From NCBI RefSeq assembly GCF_904849725.1, contig NC_058522.1, positions 455,702,844 through 455,766,843 on the forward strand: DNA of 64,000 bases. The letters run 5' to 3'. Origin of the DNA: Hordeum vulgare subsp. vulgare (taxonomy: Eukaryota; Streptophyta; Magnoliopsida; Poales; Poaceae). Numbering within the stretch: the first letter of the stretch is position 1; each line of letters opens with the position of its first letter. This document shows positions 11,243 to 23,340 of this stretch, piece after piece. The notes under the pieces are model-generated. The model saw only the letters and a list, made by a program, of their open reading frames with translations. It did no database searches and was not told where the DNA came from. The translations under genes were made by a program, and so were the position numbers.

Positions 11243-12445
11243 CTTTTAAGCCATTCATGTCTAGCACGAATTTGGGCGGTTCTTTCTTTGCTCTCAATCA
11301 TGGAAACACGCATGGCTTTCAAAGTTTCATCCATAGTGATCTTGGGAGGAGCACACCTAACTTTAAAAGCATCAATATCACTAGACATTCTATCAACGCT
11401 CCTAGCCAAATCGTCAATTTTGAGTAGTTTTTCCTCTATGGACGCATTGAAAATCTTTTGCGAGTTGATAAACTCTTTGATATTACTCTCTAGATCAGAG
11501 GGTAATCTATTGTAATTTCCATGAGTGTTGTTGTAGGAGTTGCCAAAGTTATTAGAGGAGTTATTAGGAAAAGGCCTAGGAACATAGTTTCCTCCAAAAG
11601 CATTGTTGTTGCCAAAATTATTCCTACCAATAAAATTAACGTCCAAGCTAGCGTTGCTACTCTCAATCAAGGAAGACAAGGGCATATCATTAGGATCTAA
11701 AGGAGCACTTCTACTAGCAACCAAATTCATTAACTCATCCATCTTAGCACTCAACGAGTTAATTTCTTCTATAGCATGTACTTTCTTACTAGTAGGTGAC
11801 CTTTCAGTGTGCACTGAGAGTAGTTTGTCATGATATTGTCTAGGAGTTTTGTGGCTTCTCCTGACATGATTTCCATGAATGTTCCACCTGAGGCGGAGTC
11901 CAAGATATTTCTAGAAGCGAAATTCAAGCCAGCGTAGAAGATTTGTATAATCATCCAAAGACTCAAGCCATGAGCGGGACAATTTCTAATCATCAATTTC
12001 ATTCTCTTCCAAGATTGAGGAACATGTTCATGATCAAGTTGCTTAAAATTCATGATATCATTACGGAGAGAGATAATCTTAGCGGCGGAAAATACTTGGA
12101 TATATAAGCATCTTTGCACTTATCCCAAGAATCGATACTATTTTTGGGCAAAGACGAAAACCAAGTTTTTGCGCGATCTCACAACTAGAAAGGAAAAAGC
12201 TTCAATTTAATCACATCATTATCCACATCTTTCTTCTTTTGCATATCACAAAGCTCAATGAAGGTGTTAAGATGGGATGCGACATCTTCACTAGGAAGGC
12301 CGGAGAATTGCTCTTTAATAACAAGATTCAGCAAAGCGGCATTGATTTCGTATGACTCCGCACTAGTGGCGGGAGCAATCGGAGTACTAATAAAATCATT
12401 ATTATTAGTATTCGAGAAGTCAAAAAGTTTGGTGTTTTCGTTCAT
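11194..12445 (-). pseudogene. gag: Gag of element E, broken
   Basis: The likely start is the ATG at 12445 (MNENTKLFDF), as in F and H. The order is: a gag core (ALLNLVIKEQF.., ELCDMQKKKDVD), the capsid-like stretch with CPAHGLSLWM, an Asn-rich linker (NNFGNNNAFGGN), then a coiled-coil-like tail. Lesions: stops around 12170-12187, a frame change near 12100, another near 11815 (one base fewer than F in the word after gtgtgc) and another near 11245. It belongs to the Retrotrans_gag type of Gypsy capsid proteins. It is non-functional in this copy. Confidence 0.8.
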
Positions 12446-12624
12446 GGTGACTTCGGCAAGCAAGCAAGCACACAAGCGGACAAAGAGTAGGCGAGAGAAA
12501 AGGGCAAACGAAAAAGGCAAATTTGTGAAGTGGGGGAGAGGAAAACGAGAGGCAACTGGCAAACAAAGTAAATGCAAGAGATGAGTTTGCGACACTTACT
12601 TGGATGAGTTCTTGACTTGATCCT

Positions 12625-12641
12625 CCCCGGCAACGGCGCTA
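12625..12641 (-). other. Primer-binding site of element E (tRNA-Asp type)
   Basis: On the minus strand this reads agcgccgttgccgggg, the complement of the plant tRNA-Asp 3' end except for its last bases. It is separated from the LTR by about ten bases (agaaattctt), the same spacing as in G and F. Confidence 0.8.
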
Positions 12642-12651
12642 GAAATTCTTC

Positions 12652-14210
12652 TGCTACGGCAACAAAAGTCCTTCCCCGACAATGGTGCCAGAGATCCTTC
12701 TGTCGTCTCTTAAGCTTGCGTTGGTTTTTCCCTTGAAGAGGAAAGGGAGATGCAACACAAGAGCAATAAGTATTTCCCTCAGTTTGAGAACCAAGGTATC
12801 AATCCAATAGGAGAATCTCGTCAAGTCCAGAGTACCCGCGCAAACACAAAAGAGCTTGCACCCAACGCTATAAAGGGGTTGTCAATCCCTTCAAGATTGA
12901 TTGCAAAGTGATATCTGAAGGCGGAAAATGCAACGAAGTAAAAGTGTAAGGCTGAAAATATGGTGTGGAGTAGACCCGGGGCCATAGTGTTCACTAGAGG
13001 CTTCTCTCAAAATAGCAAGAATTACGGTGGGTGAACAAATTACTATCGAGCAATTGATAGAAACGCGCAAAGTCATGACGATATCTAAGGCAATGATCAT
13101 ACATATAGGCATCACGCCCGAGACAAGTAGACCGATACTTTCTGCATCTACTACTATTACTCCACACATCGACCACTATCCAGCATGCATCTAGTGTATT
13201 GAGTTCATGACGAACAGAGTAACGCCTTAAGCAAGATGACATGATGTAGAGGGATAATCTCAAACCAATGATGAAACCCCCATCTTTTTACCCTTGATGG
13301 CAACAACACGATGTGTGCCTCGCTACCCCTTTTGTCACTGGGTGAGGTCACCGCACGGTATGAACCCAAAACTAAACACTTCTCCCATTGCAAGAATCAT
13401 AGATCTAGTTGGCCAAACAAAACCCACAACTCGAAGAGAATGACAAGGATATGAAATCATGCATAAGAGAGATCAGAAGAAACTCAAATAGGATTCATAG
13501 ATAATCTGATCATAAATCCACAATTCATCGGATCTCGACAAACACACCGCAAAAGAAGATTACATCGGATAGATCTCCATGAAGATCATGGAGAACTTTG
13601 TATTGAAGATCCAAGAGAGAGAAGAAGCCATCTAGCTACTAGCTATGGACCCGTAGGTCTATGGTGAACTACTCACGCATCATCGGAGAGGTCATGGTGT
13701 TGATGAAGAAGCCCTCCATGTCCGATTCCCCCCTCCGGCAGGGCACCAGAACGTGCCCCGTATGGGATCTTGCGGAGACAGAAGCTTGCGGCGGCGGAAA
13801 AGTACTTACGATGATCTCCTGATTTTTTCTGGGATTTTAGGGAATATATAGGCGCAAAACCTAGGGCAGAGGAGGTCCAGGGGGCCCACAAGCCTGTGAG
13901 CCCCGGCCTCCCCCCCTGGCCGGGGCTAGAGGGCTTGTGGGGTCCCTGGGGACCCCCTGCCTTGGTTCTGACGTCTCCCGATCTTCTTTTGTTTCGGAAA
14001 AAATCTCTTCGGGGATTTTATTCCGTTTGGACTCTCTTTCAAATCTTCCTCTGAAAAGGGTCAAAAACACGGGAAAAATAGGAACTGGCACTTGTCACTG
14101 AGTTAATAAGTTAGTCCCAAAAAGATATAAAAGGCATACAAAACATCCAAAGTTTGACAAGATAATAGCATGAAACCATCAAAAATTATAGATACGTTGG
14201 AGACGTATCA
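12652..14210 (-). repeat. 5' LTR of element E (1559 bp)
   Basis: On the minus strand it starts tgatacgtctccaacgtatc and ends ..gtagca at 12652. It is collinear with the LTRs of F. A second, decayed primer-site copy lies inside the LTR at 12674-12690. The probable TSD atccc is at 14211-14215. Confidence 0.8.
13843..13955 (-). promoter_or_regulatory. U3 inverted repeat and TATA box, LTR of E
   Basis: A GC-rich inverted repeat (about 13873-13955; arms ccacaagcc..ccggcc and ggccgg..ggcttgtgg) lies just upstream, on the minus strand, of cctatatattcc (13843-13852). The same layout is found in F and G. Confidence 0.65.
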
Positions 14211-16720
14211 ATCCCCAGACCACTAGTCAGGCACAAGTCAAAATGATCCTCTCCCTTTCGACTTTGAGCAGTTATGCAATGGATGAGCGCAAGCAAGATA
14301 TGTTGGCACTTAGGATGGCAAAGAAAATAATGATGGGGAAGGAAGACAAAAAAGGTGTGAAAGGCTCACATCAATGAGGACAACCATAGGCAAGAGAAAT
14401 CCAAATGATAGATATGATGTGAAGAGTAGGGATTGCCATGCAACGGATGCACATATGAGCTAAGGTAAGCTCTCCAATGGAACCAGTGGGGGTGCATCCA
14501 AATTGCTTTCTCATGAAGACCTAGATCTCATTTGAGGAGGCTCATCATTGGAATATACAAGCCAAGTTCTATAGTGTAAGGGTCCCCACATAGTTATGCA
14601 TAAATGATAATGTCTATGGAGTACAAATATAACAATGGAGTATGAGTGTGGATCTTTCAAAAGGAATAGTAGTGTTGCCCCCTTCTATCTTTTTCTTTCT
14701 TTTTTTAATTTTTTGTGGCCTCTTTGGCTCTTTCTATTTATCTCTCATTTGTCCTCTTTGGGATCTTTTCCTCACTTAACGACAACACTCTATGTTTTAC
14801 AAGGATAAAAATAAGATCTTCACGCTTTATAAGAAGTACTCAACATAAAGACAAATGAAAACTATCATGATGTATGCAAATGTATGCCTCTGCCACTGTA
14901 GCAGGATATGCAATGAAACTAGCGCGTCATGTAGAAATAATAAGGGCAAGGCCCAACTAGCATGCAGCTCCTCGATCAAGCAAAAGCATGTATGTCATGA
15001 AGATCAAGTCATGAGATGATGGATGTTGCATGGCAATGTATCTCGGAAAGGCTATGGAAATGCCTTAATAGGTAGGTATGGTGGCTGTTTTGAGGAAGGA
15101 TATAATGAGGCTTATGATGACAGAGTGTATCATGCCAAGGGTTTGGTTGCACCGGCGAAGTTTTTACCAACTCTCAAGATGAGAAAGGGCAATGCATGGT
15201 ACCGAAGAGGCTAGCGAAATATGGATGGTGGAAGTGCCAACAATCGAATACTCGCATTAGTCCGAAGAACTCGTGCACTTATTATTGGTAACTCTCTATC
15301 TAGTCAGGAGATTCATAAAGAGACAAGTACCCCGAGGAGTAGTGTTTGGGGGTTTGGTTATCCTTGTGCATCCTCGACCCATGGTAACGTGAGGGTACTC
15401 TATATATTCCAACCCCTCCAGAGGTTAGCGATCCATCTAGTAGCTCGAGTTCTCAACTAGTTTTTTAGTTTTTTGAAAATACACAAGGATTCCCAAAATA
15501 CGACACCTATCACTAATAGGCTCAAGCTCTTGACACCAATAGTCCAAACATTACTCAAATCAATACCTCAAAACTATTGCAAGTTACTACTATACTTAAA
15601 TAGCAACCTCAATTACCTACTCATGCAAGACACACAACTCAGTGCAACAAGCCAACTCTCTAAACAAAATAAGCATGATAACTCAAGCGAGATTCAAAAG
15701 CAACCTAAATAAAATCTCTTAAAAATATAAAGCATGAAAACTAAGAGCTAAGCATGAGAGTAGCTATGAAAAGATAAAGAACACACGAAAAAGATAAGCA
15801 TCAAAACCTATGTTGTGTTCTAGGGTGGAGTGGAGCGTGTTTGTCTCCCAAACAAATAAGGATAGGTTCCAACTTGTTATGAACAGTAAGAAAAACTAAA
15901 ACAAAATAAAAAGTAAAGAGCGGGACGCTCCAAGCATAGCACATAACATATGAAGTGATAAAAATATAGCATGGAGAAGGACGAACTGATGATTGTTGAT
16001 GGAGAAGGGGATGCACGGGGGCATCCCCAAGCTTAGACGCTTGAGTCTCCTTGAATATTTCTTAGGGGTGCATGAGGCATCCCAAAGCTTGAGCGCTTGA
16101 CACTCCTGGATCTTTTTTCATCATCTTCCATCGCATACTTGAAAACTCCCTTCATACGAAATTCATCATAAGCTGATTAGAGTGGTTAGTGCCCATAATA
16201 AAATAATTTATTCCATACTGGAAATAAAGATTTTCAGGAAGAGCTGCTGTTTCTAAAGATTTACAAAAGGTTTTTGCAAAGAAAAAGCAAGCTTAAGATT
16301 TGCAGAACAATGAAAATGCAAAACAGGGCAGAATCTGGGAAAAACATAATAGCAGGTAGTAAATAATTTTTTCGGGGTACTTCTGCAACTAAAATAAAAA
16401 AATTCAGAACATACGCCAGCAAGACAATTATATAGAGTATACTGTCAAGAATTTTAGATCAAAAAGATGATCTGGTGATTTTTGGCGAATTTTTCTGTCA
16501 AGCAGACATAATCTGTTTCTGGACACCAATGTCACAACTTTTGAACTTTCTTGCAATCGGAGGCTAAAACTTGGCACAAAGATTGAAAATAAAGATACAG
16601 TGATGTTGCTACAGTATTAACAAGCATCATGACCACTAAGACGTAAAGTAAAAACAAATTGTGTTGCCTCCCAACAAGCGCTTTCTTTTGTGCCTTTGAG
16701 CTAGGCATGATGCAAAAAGA
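14211..16720 (-). other. 3' non-coding interior of element H
   Basis: No coding sequence is recognised. Short words are shared with the equivalent regions of E and F (for example taggtatggtggctgttttgagg-like sequence near 15070, 8840 and 40955), which supports one common element type. The after-protease word ttgcctcccaacaagcgc is near 16665-16683. Confidence 0.6.
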
Positions 16721-17293
16721 TCAAGTATTATCAACTCCAAAAGAATAACTTGCCCGAGTAACGGACGCATAAGGTAACTTAATCTTCTTTCGAGGGAAGT
16801 TCGATTCCATTTTAAGGGGAAATTGGAATATAATGGTCCCTTCTTTCATGTCAATGATAGCACCAACGGTGCGAAGAAAATGACATCCCAAAATAACTGG
16901 ACATGAGGGATCAAACTCAATGTCCATAATAAGAAAATCAATGGGAACATAATTATCATTGACAACAATAAGAACATCATCAATTCTCCCTAAAGGTTTC
17001 TTTATGAAAGAATCAACAAGACGAACACCAAAAGAACATTGATAAAAAGGTTTCAAATCAAGCATATCATACATTCTTTTGGGCATAACGGAGGCACTAG
17101 CTCCAACATCACATAAAGCAAAGCAAGAGAAATTATTCAATTTAATCTTGACCATAGGATCCCAACCATCTTCTAGTTTTCTAGGAAATGAAGTCTCTAG
17201 CTTGAGCTTATCCTCCCTAGATTTGCTAAGAGCATTGGTAATATGCTCGGTGAAGACAATATTGAGTGTACTAGTGTGGGGGTCTTTAGCCAT
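16721..17293 (-). pseudogene. Aspartic protease of element H
   Basis: A 190-codon stretch with the retropepsin-like active site CDVGASASVMP, the DNYVPIDFLIMDIEFDP strand and the family's terminal ASYSFGVDNT. The GRPFL motif of relatives is altered to GCHFL. It follows gag in the same frame after a stop at 17297-17299. As in E and F, the frame ends after protease and no RT follows. Confidence 0.75.
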
Positions 17294-17299
17294 TCTTTA

Positions 17300-18771
17300 C
17301 AAAAAAGTGATAACTCTGGAAAGACTACAATTATCAAAATCAAGATTATTACCATTAATTAAGGTGGTGGTGATGTCATCTAAGCTCATTCTTTTGTTAG
17401 TCTCTAAGTTCAAAGGACCTTCTTGTCCTAAAGTTGAGGTATTAGCATCACCATTAATAGGTCCATTGGGACTAGGGATGTGATGGGTGCTAATAGTTTT
17501 GAGATCCTCAACAACTTGTATAGTAGCAAAGGTAGTGTGTGTAGGAAGGCTCTTAATCCTATCTTCCTCTTCTTTTTCTCTAGCCCATCTATCCTTAAGT
17601 TTCGCTAGCATTCTTATGTTCTCATTAATTTGGACTTGGATAGCATTCATGGGTGTGGTTTTCCTTTCCTCCAGGGGGGGGGGGGAGTTCTAATTTGAAG
17701 CATCTCTACATCATGAGATATGTTGTCTACCTTCAAAGAGAGACTATCTAAATTTTCTAATTTCTCTTCTACACTCTTGTTGAAGGCTTTTTGAGAATTG
17801 ATGAAGTCTTTAAGCATGCTCTCTAATTAAGAAGTGGAGTTTTTGGTGCTAGGATAAGTGTTGTTGTTCCCATAGTTATTGGATGGGAACGGTCTAGGAT
17901 TGCTACCAAAATTACTCCTATCAGCATTATTACTAAAGTTGTTCCTAGAGATAAAATTAACATCAACTTGCTCTCTTTCTTGAGAAACCAAAGAATTTAA
18001 AGGAACATCATGAGGATCAATAGGAGCTTTCTTAGTAAGTAAAGTCATGATCATGTCAACCTTATCATTAAGGGAGGAGATCTCCTCAACAGAGTTTACC
18101 TTCCTACGTGTTGGAGTTCTCTCGGTGTGCCATTGAGAATAATTTGTCACCATCTCGTCCAATAGCTTCGTGGCAGCACCAAGTGTAGTTGACATAAAGG
18201 TTCCTCCCGTGGCCGAGTCCAACAGATTCCGCGAGGTAAAATTCAATCCTGCATAGAAAGTTTGGATAACCATCCAAGTAGTCAAACCATGTGTAGGGCA
18301 ATTCTTAACAAGAGATTTCATATGTTCCCAAGCTTGGGCAACGTGTTCATTATCCAACTGCCTAAAATTCATAATGTTACTTCTTAACTAGATAATCTTA
18401 GCGGGCGGGTAATACTTCCCAATAAAAGCATCTTTGCACTTATCCCAAGAATCTATGATATTCCTAGGCAAAGATTGAAGCCACACTTTAGCTCCTCCTC
18501 TCAAGGCGAAAGGAAAAAGCTTAAGTTTAACAATATCACCATCTACTTCTTTGTACTTTTGCATATCACAAAGCTCAACAAAATTATTCAAGTGCAAAGC
18601 AGCATCATCTCCAGCACCGGAGAATTGATCTTTCATAACAAGGTTCAGTAAAGCAGGTTTAATCTCATAGGAAGTCGCCTCAGTGGCGGGAGCAGCAATA
18701 GGAGTGCAAATAAAGTCATTGTTGTTGTGACTAGTGAAGTCACACAACTTGGTGTTCTCAGTGGAACCCAT
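17300..18771 (-). pseudogene. gag: Gag of element H, broken
   Basis: The likely start is the ATG at 18771 (MGSTENTKLCDF); an upstream in-frame Met at 18873 belongs to the leader. The gag core (PALLNLVMKDQFSG, FVELCDMQK, DSWDKCKDAF) precedes an in-frame TAG at 18388-18390. The capsid-like part (MNFRQLDNEHVAQAW, CPTHGLTTWM, FYAGLNF) and an Asn/Ser-rich linker follow, ended by a stop at 17827-17829. A run of 12 G at 17674-17685 (+ strand) lies where a Pro-rich codon run should be and coincides with the last frame change. It would have encoded a Retrotrans_gag-type capsid protein. Confidence 0.75.
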
Positions 18772-18917
18772 AGCAGCAACAACAAGCAAGAACAAAGCAA
18801 CTAATTTTTTGTGGTTTTTGGTATAAGACTCTAAATAAAAAACTGGAAACCAAACTAACAAGACTAAAAGCAAAGGTAAAAGATAGTGTGCAACTCCCCT
18901 ATCTTGAAGACTGGAGT

Positions 18918-18934
18918 CCCCGACAACGGTGCCA
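18918..18934 (-). other. Degenerate tRNA-Asp primer-binding site of element H
   Basis: Reads tggcaccgttgtcgggg on the minus strand, two substitutions away from the perfect site in G (21496-21512). The LTR begins a few bases to the right. Confidence 0.7.
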
Positions 18935-18940
18935 GAAATT

Positions 18941-19954
18941 TGCTTGATGACGAGTTGATGGATATACTTATCGCCCCTCGTTGGTTACCGCAAGTGGAAG
19001 GTGGAGATCTAGTCAGCAGCAGATTTCCCTTACACGGGGACTGTAAGGTTTATCGAACCAAGAGGACTCCGAGGATCAACAAGTAGGTGTCCGCTGCTCT
19101 GGTGCTAGCAGAAGACATGGACCTGCACACACAACAAATAACTTTGCTCCCAACGAGTTCAGAGAGGTTGTCAATCTCTCCGGCCTTGTAGTTTGCAAAG
19201 GATCAAAACACTAGCGGAATAGTGATAGTGATTGCAACGGAAAAGTAAATAAAATAGCAAATGGCGGAGTTGTAAACAATAGCGGTAATATGGACCTGAG
19301 TCACATGATGTTTACTAGTGATGTCTCTCTCCCAAAAGACGGTAAACAACTACGATGGGTAAACAAATTACAGCTGGGCAATTGACAAAATTATAAACGC
19401 ACGGCAATGGTAATCATGCTACTAGAAAGTTAGAGGCTCAAAAGTAATGGGCAGTACGCCAAGACAAGTAGACCGCTTATCCATTAGCATCTACTCTCTA
19501 ATCATCCACCTTGAGATATCTATCCAGAACATGTCGCTGGTATTAAGTTGCGAGCCCCAACCAAAGTGTAAACTCAAAGCAACAGACAACTGCATTAACG
19601 AACTTTGCATAAGGTAAACAATCCTTGCAACCATGGTTACAAGTACCGTTGTTTTCTCCCTCGTGGAAACAACACATCCCCTAGTATCATGTTTCTGTCA
19701 CTCAAGCTAGACATCAGGGGGCATGAACCCACAATCATGCATAACGCTCCCTCTTGGAGTTACAATCTACTACTCGGCCAAAGCAATAAAGAGCAACGGA
19801 GAACATGCATGAATTACTCAAGAACATAATATAAAAGGATAACCAAATATATAACTCATCACAATCTGAACATAATCTCATAATCCATCGGATCCCAGCA
19901 AACCAAGCATAGCAACAACAGAAAAATTACATAGATGCCTTGATCATGTAGGGC
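18941..19954 (-). repeat. LTR of element H, left segment
   Basis: U5-side part of H's 5' LTR, interrupted at the G insertion (TSD agggc at 19950-19954). Continuity with 59082-59728 follows from the TSD and from shared order with F's LTR. Total LTR length is about 1.66 kb. Confidence 0.75.
19950..19954. repeat. Target-site duplication of element G (left copy, agggc)
   Basis: The five bases before the LTR start are identical to 59077-59081 after the 3' LTR, which proves that the two distant LTRs belong to one insertion. Confidence 0.9.
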
Positions 19955-21484
19955 TGATACGTCCATTTTGCATCATGCTTTCATGTTGATATTTATCGCT
20001 TTATGGATTGTTATTATACCTTGTGGTACCATACTTATGCCTTTTCTCTCTTATTTTGCAAGATTTATTTGAAGAGGGAGAATACCGGCAGCTGGAATTC
20101 TGGACTGGAAAAGGAGCAAGTCTAAGTCCTCTATTCTGCGCAACTCCAAATGCCCTGAAAATCAACGTGGAAATTTTTGAGAATATATAAAAAATACTAG
20201 ACGAAAGAAGTGCCAGAGGGGAGCTGCCAGGGGCCCACAAGCCTGGTAGCCGCGGCCTGCCCCCTGGCCGCAGCTACAGGGCTTGTGGGCACCCTGGTGG
20301 CCCACTGGCCCCCTCTTCTGCTATATGAAGGGTTTCGTCCGGAAAAAAATCAGGAGAGAGATTTTTTGAGGAGGCACCGCCGCCACGAGGCGGAACTTGA
20401 GAAGAACCAATCTAGAGCTCCGGCAGGACGATCCTGCCGGGGAAACTTCCCTCCCGGAGGGGGAAATCGTCGCCATCGTCATCACCAACACTCCTCTCGT
20501 CGGAGGGGAGTCATCTCCATCAACATCTTCATCAGCACCATCTCCTATCCAAACCCTAGTCTATCTCTTGTAACCAAACGCCGTCTCGCGACGCCGATTG
20601 GTACCCGTAAGGTTGCTAGTAGTGTTGGTTACTCTTTGTAGTTGATGCTAGTTGGTTTACTTGGTGGAAGATTATATGTTCAGATCCATTATGATATTCA
20701 TGACTTCTATGGTCATGAATATATCCATGCTTTGTGAGTAGTTACTTTTGTTCCCGAGGACATGGGATATGTCTTGCTATTAATAGTCATGTGAATTTGG
20801 TATTCGTTCGGTATTTTGATATGCTGTATGTTGTCTTTTCCTCTAGTGGTGTTATGTGAACGTCGACTACATAACACTTCACCATATTTGGGCCTAGAGG
20901 AAGGCATTGGGGAGTAGTAAGTAGATGATGGGTTGCTAGAGTGACAGAAGCTTAAACCCCAGTCTATGCGTTCCTTCGTAAGGGGCTGATTTGGATCCAC
21001 TAGTTTAATGCTATGGTTAGACGTTGTCTTAATTCTTCTTTTGTAGTTGCGGATGCTTGCGAGAGGGGTTAATCATAAGTGGGATGCTTGTACAAGTAAG
21101 GGCAGTACCCAAGCGCCGGTCCACCCACATATAAAACTATCAAAGTAACGAACGCGAACCATGTGAACATGATGACAATTAGCTTGACAGATTTCCCGTG
21201 TGTCCTCGGGAGTGCTTTACTTCCTCTAAGACTTTGTTCAGGCTTGTCCCTTGCTACAAAAGGGATTGGGCCACTTTGCTGCACTGTTTCTATTACTTGT
21301 TACTTTTTACTTTTCAGCTGCTACGTTTCACCTCACTACACCATCACTTGTTACCACTACTTTCAGTGCTTGCAGTTATTACCTTGTTGAAAACCGTTTA
21401 TCAGAGCCTTCTGCTCCTCGTTGGGTTCGACACTCTTACTTATCAAAAGTACTACGATTGATCCCCTATACTTGTCGGTCATCA
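19955..21484 (+). repeat. 5' LTR of element G (1530 bp)
   Basis: Starts tgatacgtcc and ends gtcatca eleven bases before the primer site. It pairs with 57557-59076. Confidence 0.9.
20212..20328 (+). promoter_or_regulatory. U3 inverted repeat and TATA-like box, 5' LTR of G
   Basis: A long GC-rich inverted repeat is centred on tgccccct (20257-20264). The inner 23-base arms (ccacaagcctggtagccg.. and its complement ending ggcttgtgg) match at 20 of 23 positions and weaker pairing extends outward. ctatatga follows at 20321, about 30 bases after the right arm. The 3' LTR copy is at about 57812-57931. Confidence 0.7.
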
Positions 21485-21495
21485 AGACTCTTTTC

Positions 21496-21512
21496 TGGCG
21501 CCGTTGCCGGGG
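21496..21512 (+). other. Primer-binding site of element G (tRNA-Asp)
   Basis: tggcgccgttgccgggg is a perfect complement of the plant tRNA-Asp(GTC) 3' end including CCA, the primer class known for Athila elements. Confidence 0.9.
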
Positions 21513-21634
21513 AGTGAAGCGCCTTTGGTAAGTGGAATTTGGTAAGGGAACATTTATATACTGTGCTTAAATTTATTGTCACTTGTCACTATAGAAACTG
21601 TTCCTTTGAGAAATTTGTTCGGGGTATCTTCACC

Positions 21635-22739
21635 ATGAACGGAAGCATGAGGAGTTTCTCTTCAACCTAAGGTACCTACTAAAAATATCTTTTATGAAAT
21701 TCCTTCGGGCATGCTTGATAAACTGCTGGCTAATCCTTTTACAGGAGATGGATCATCACATCCACACTTACATCTAATCTATGTAGATGAAGTTTGTTGT
21801 TTATTTAAGCTTGCAGGTTTGCCCGAGGATGAGGTAAAGAAGAAAGTATTTCCTTTATCTTTCAAGGATAAGGCGTTGACATGGTATAGGCTATGTGATG
21901 ATACTAGATCATGGGACTACAATCGGTTGAAATTGGAATTTCATCAAAAGTTTTATCCTATGCATTTAGTACATCGTGATCGGAATTATATTTATAACTT
22001 TTGGCCTCGTGACAGGGAAATCATAGCTCACGCTTGGGGGAGGCTTAAATCAATGCTATATTCATGCCCCAATCATGAGCTCTCGAGAGAAATTATCACT
22101 CAAAACTTTTATGCTCGGCTTTCTCATGAAGATCGCACCATGCTTGACACTTCTTGTACCGGTTCTTTTATGAAGAAGGATATTGACCACAAGTGGAATT
22201 TATTGGAAAGAATCAAACGTAACTCTGAAGATTGGGAGCTTGAAGAAGGTAAGGAGTCAGGTATGAATTTCCCGTTTGATTGCGTTAAATCTTTTGTTGA
22301 AACAAACACTTCTAGAGATTTTAGCGCTAAGTACGAACTTGACTCTGAGATAGTAGCTTCTCTATGTGAATCTTTTGCTGCTCATATTGATCTTCCCAAA
22401 GAGAAGTGGTTTAAGTATCATCCTCCTGTAGAAGTCAACATAGTTAAACCCAATCTAGTTGAAGAGAAAGTCATTGTCTATAATGATCCTATTGTTCCTT
22501 GTGCCTACACTCAGAAACCACCTTACCCTGCTAGGAAAAAGGATTATTCTAAAGCTCCAACTGTGATACGTAGGGGTTACATTAGACCACTTGCACCCCC
22601 TGAGGAAATTAGAGTTGAACCTAGTGTGGCTATTATCAAAGATCTCTTAGCCGAAGACATAGAAGGGCATGTTATCAAATTCTGTGAGGACTCCGCTAGA
22701 ATTGCTAAACCTCACGGAAAGACAAATACGGACCTGTAG
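21635..22739 (+). pseudogene. gag: Gag of element G, frame-shifted
   Basis: The likely start is the ATG at 21635 (MNGSMRSFSS). A frame change near 21660 moves reading to the frame that stays open to 22739. The capsid core is clear: NPFTGDGSSHPHLHL, KVFPLSFKDKALTWY, FHQKFYPMHLVHRDRN, SCPNHELSREIITQNFYARL. It is distantly alignable with the gag of E, F and H, the Retrotrans_gag type. No CCHC knuckle is seen. At about 22722 the frame ends on a stop while the protease frame starts, so a small indel has separated gag from pro. Confidence 0.8.
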
Positions 22740-23340
22740 TTGGCCTGCCCATTGTTTCTGTCAAGATAGGAGATCACTGTTATCATGGTTTATGTGATAT
22801 GGGTGCTAGTGTTAGTGCAATACCCCGGTCCCTATATGATGAAATCAAAGATGAGATTGCACCTGCTGAGTTAGAACCCATTGATGTCACTATTACGCTA
22901 GCTAATAGAGACACTATCTGCCCTGTGGGAATTGTGAGAGACGTAGAAGTCCTGTGTGGTAAGACGAAGTATCCTACTGATTTCCTCGTCCTTGCTACTG
23001 CACAATATAGCTTTTGTCCCATCATATTTGGTAGACCCTTTCTCAACACTGTCAATGCTCATATTGATTGCATTAAACAGACTGTCACTGTTAGTTTCGA
23101 GGGTGTGTCTCATGAATTTAACTTCTCCAAGTTTGGAAGATAACCCCATGAAAAAGAGTCGTCTGGTAGGGATGAAATCATTGCTCTTGCCTCTATTGCC
23201 GTACCTCCTACGGATCCTTTAGAGCAATATCTGCTTGAGCATGAAAATGATATGCATATGGATGAAAGAGATGAGATAGATAAAATTGTTTTAGAACAAT
23301 ATCCTATTCTTAAGAATAATCTGCCTGTTGAACTGCTTGG
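22725..23340 (+). pseudogene. Aspartic protease of element G and linker to RT
   Basis: The frame reads YGPVVGLPIVSVKIGDHCYHGLCDMGASVSAIP in short order, with active-site Asp at 22796 (DMGAS) and a downstream FGRPFL strand. An in-frame TAA at 23141-23143 is followed by an acidic linker in the same frame (PTDPLEQYLLEHEND). A frame change near 23335 joins it to RT. The retropepsin-like domain would process the G polyprotein. Confidence 0.8.

Larger units (their letters stand above)
8840..14210 (-). mobile_element. Element E: Athila-lineage Gypsy element, gag-protease only (left part outside window)
   Basis: Read on the minus strand: 5' LTR (14210 to 12652), tRNA-Asp primer site, broken gag and protease ORFs, then a 3' non-coding interior cut by element A at 8839/8840. 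The 3' LTR lies beyond the left edge. It is a close relative of element F, with collinear gag, protease and 3' region, and resembles the Triticeae Sabrina-type group. No RT, RNase H or integrase is present. It sits in the 3' interior of element H. Confidence 0.8.

Noticed and set aside
20210..20641. 143-codon ORF in G's LTR, partly repeated at 57928-58233
   Set aside because: It lies over the GC-rich inverted repeat and TATA region. The two LTR copies differ in frame, so it is not conserved as protein.
21496..21512. tRNA-Asp gene fragment
   Set aside because: Only the complement of the 3' end is present, at the fixed position after the LTR. It is a primer-binding site.
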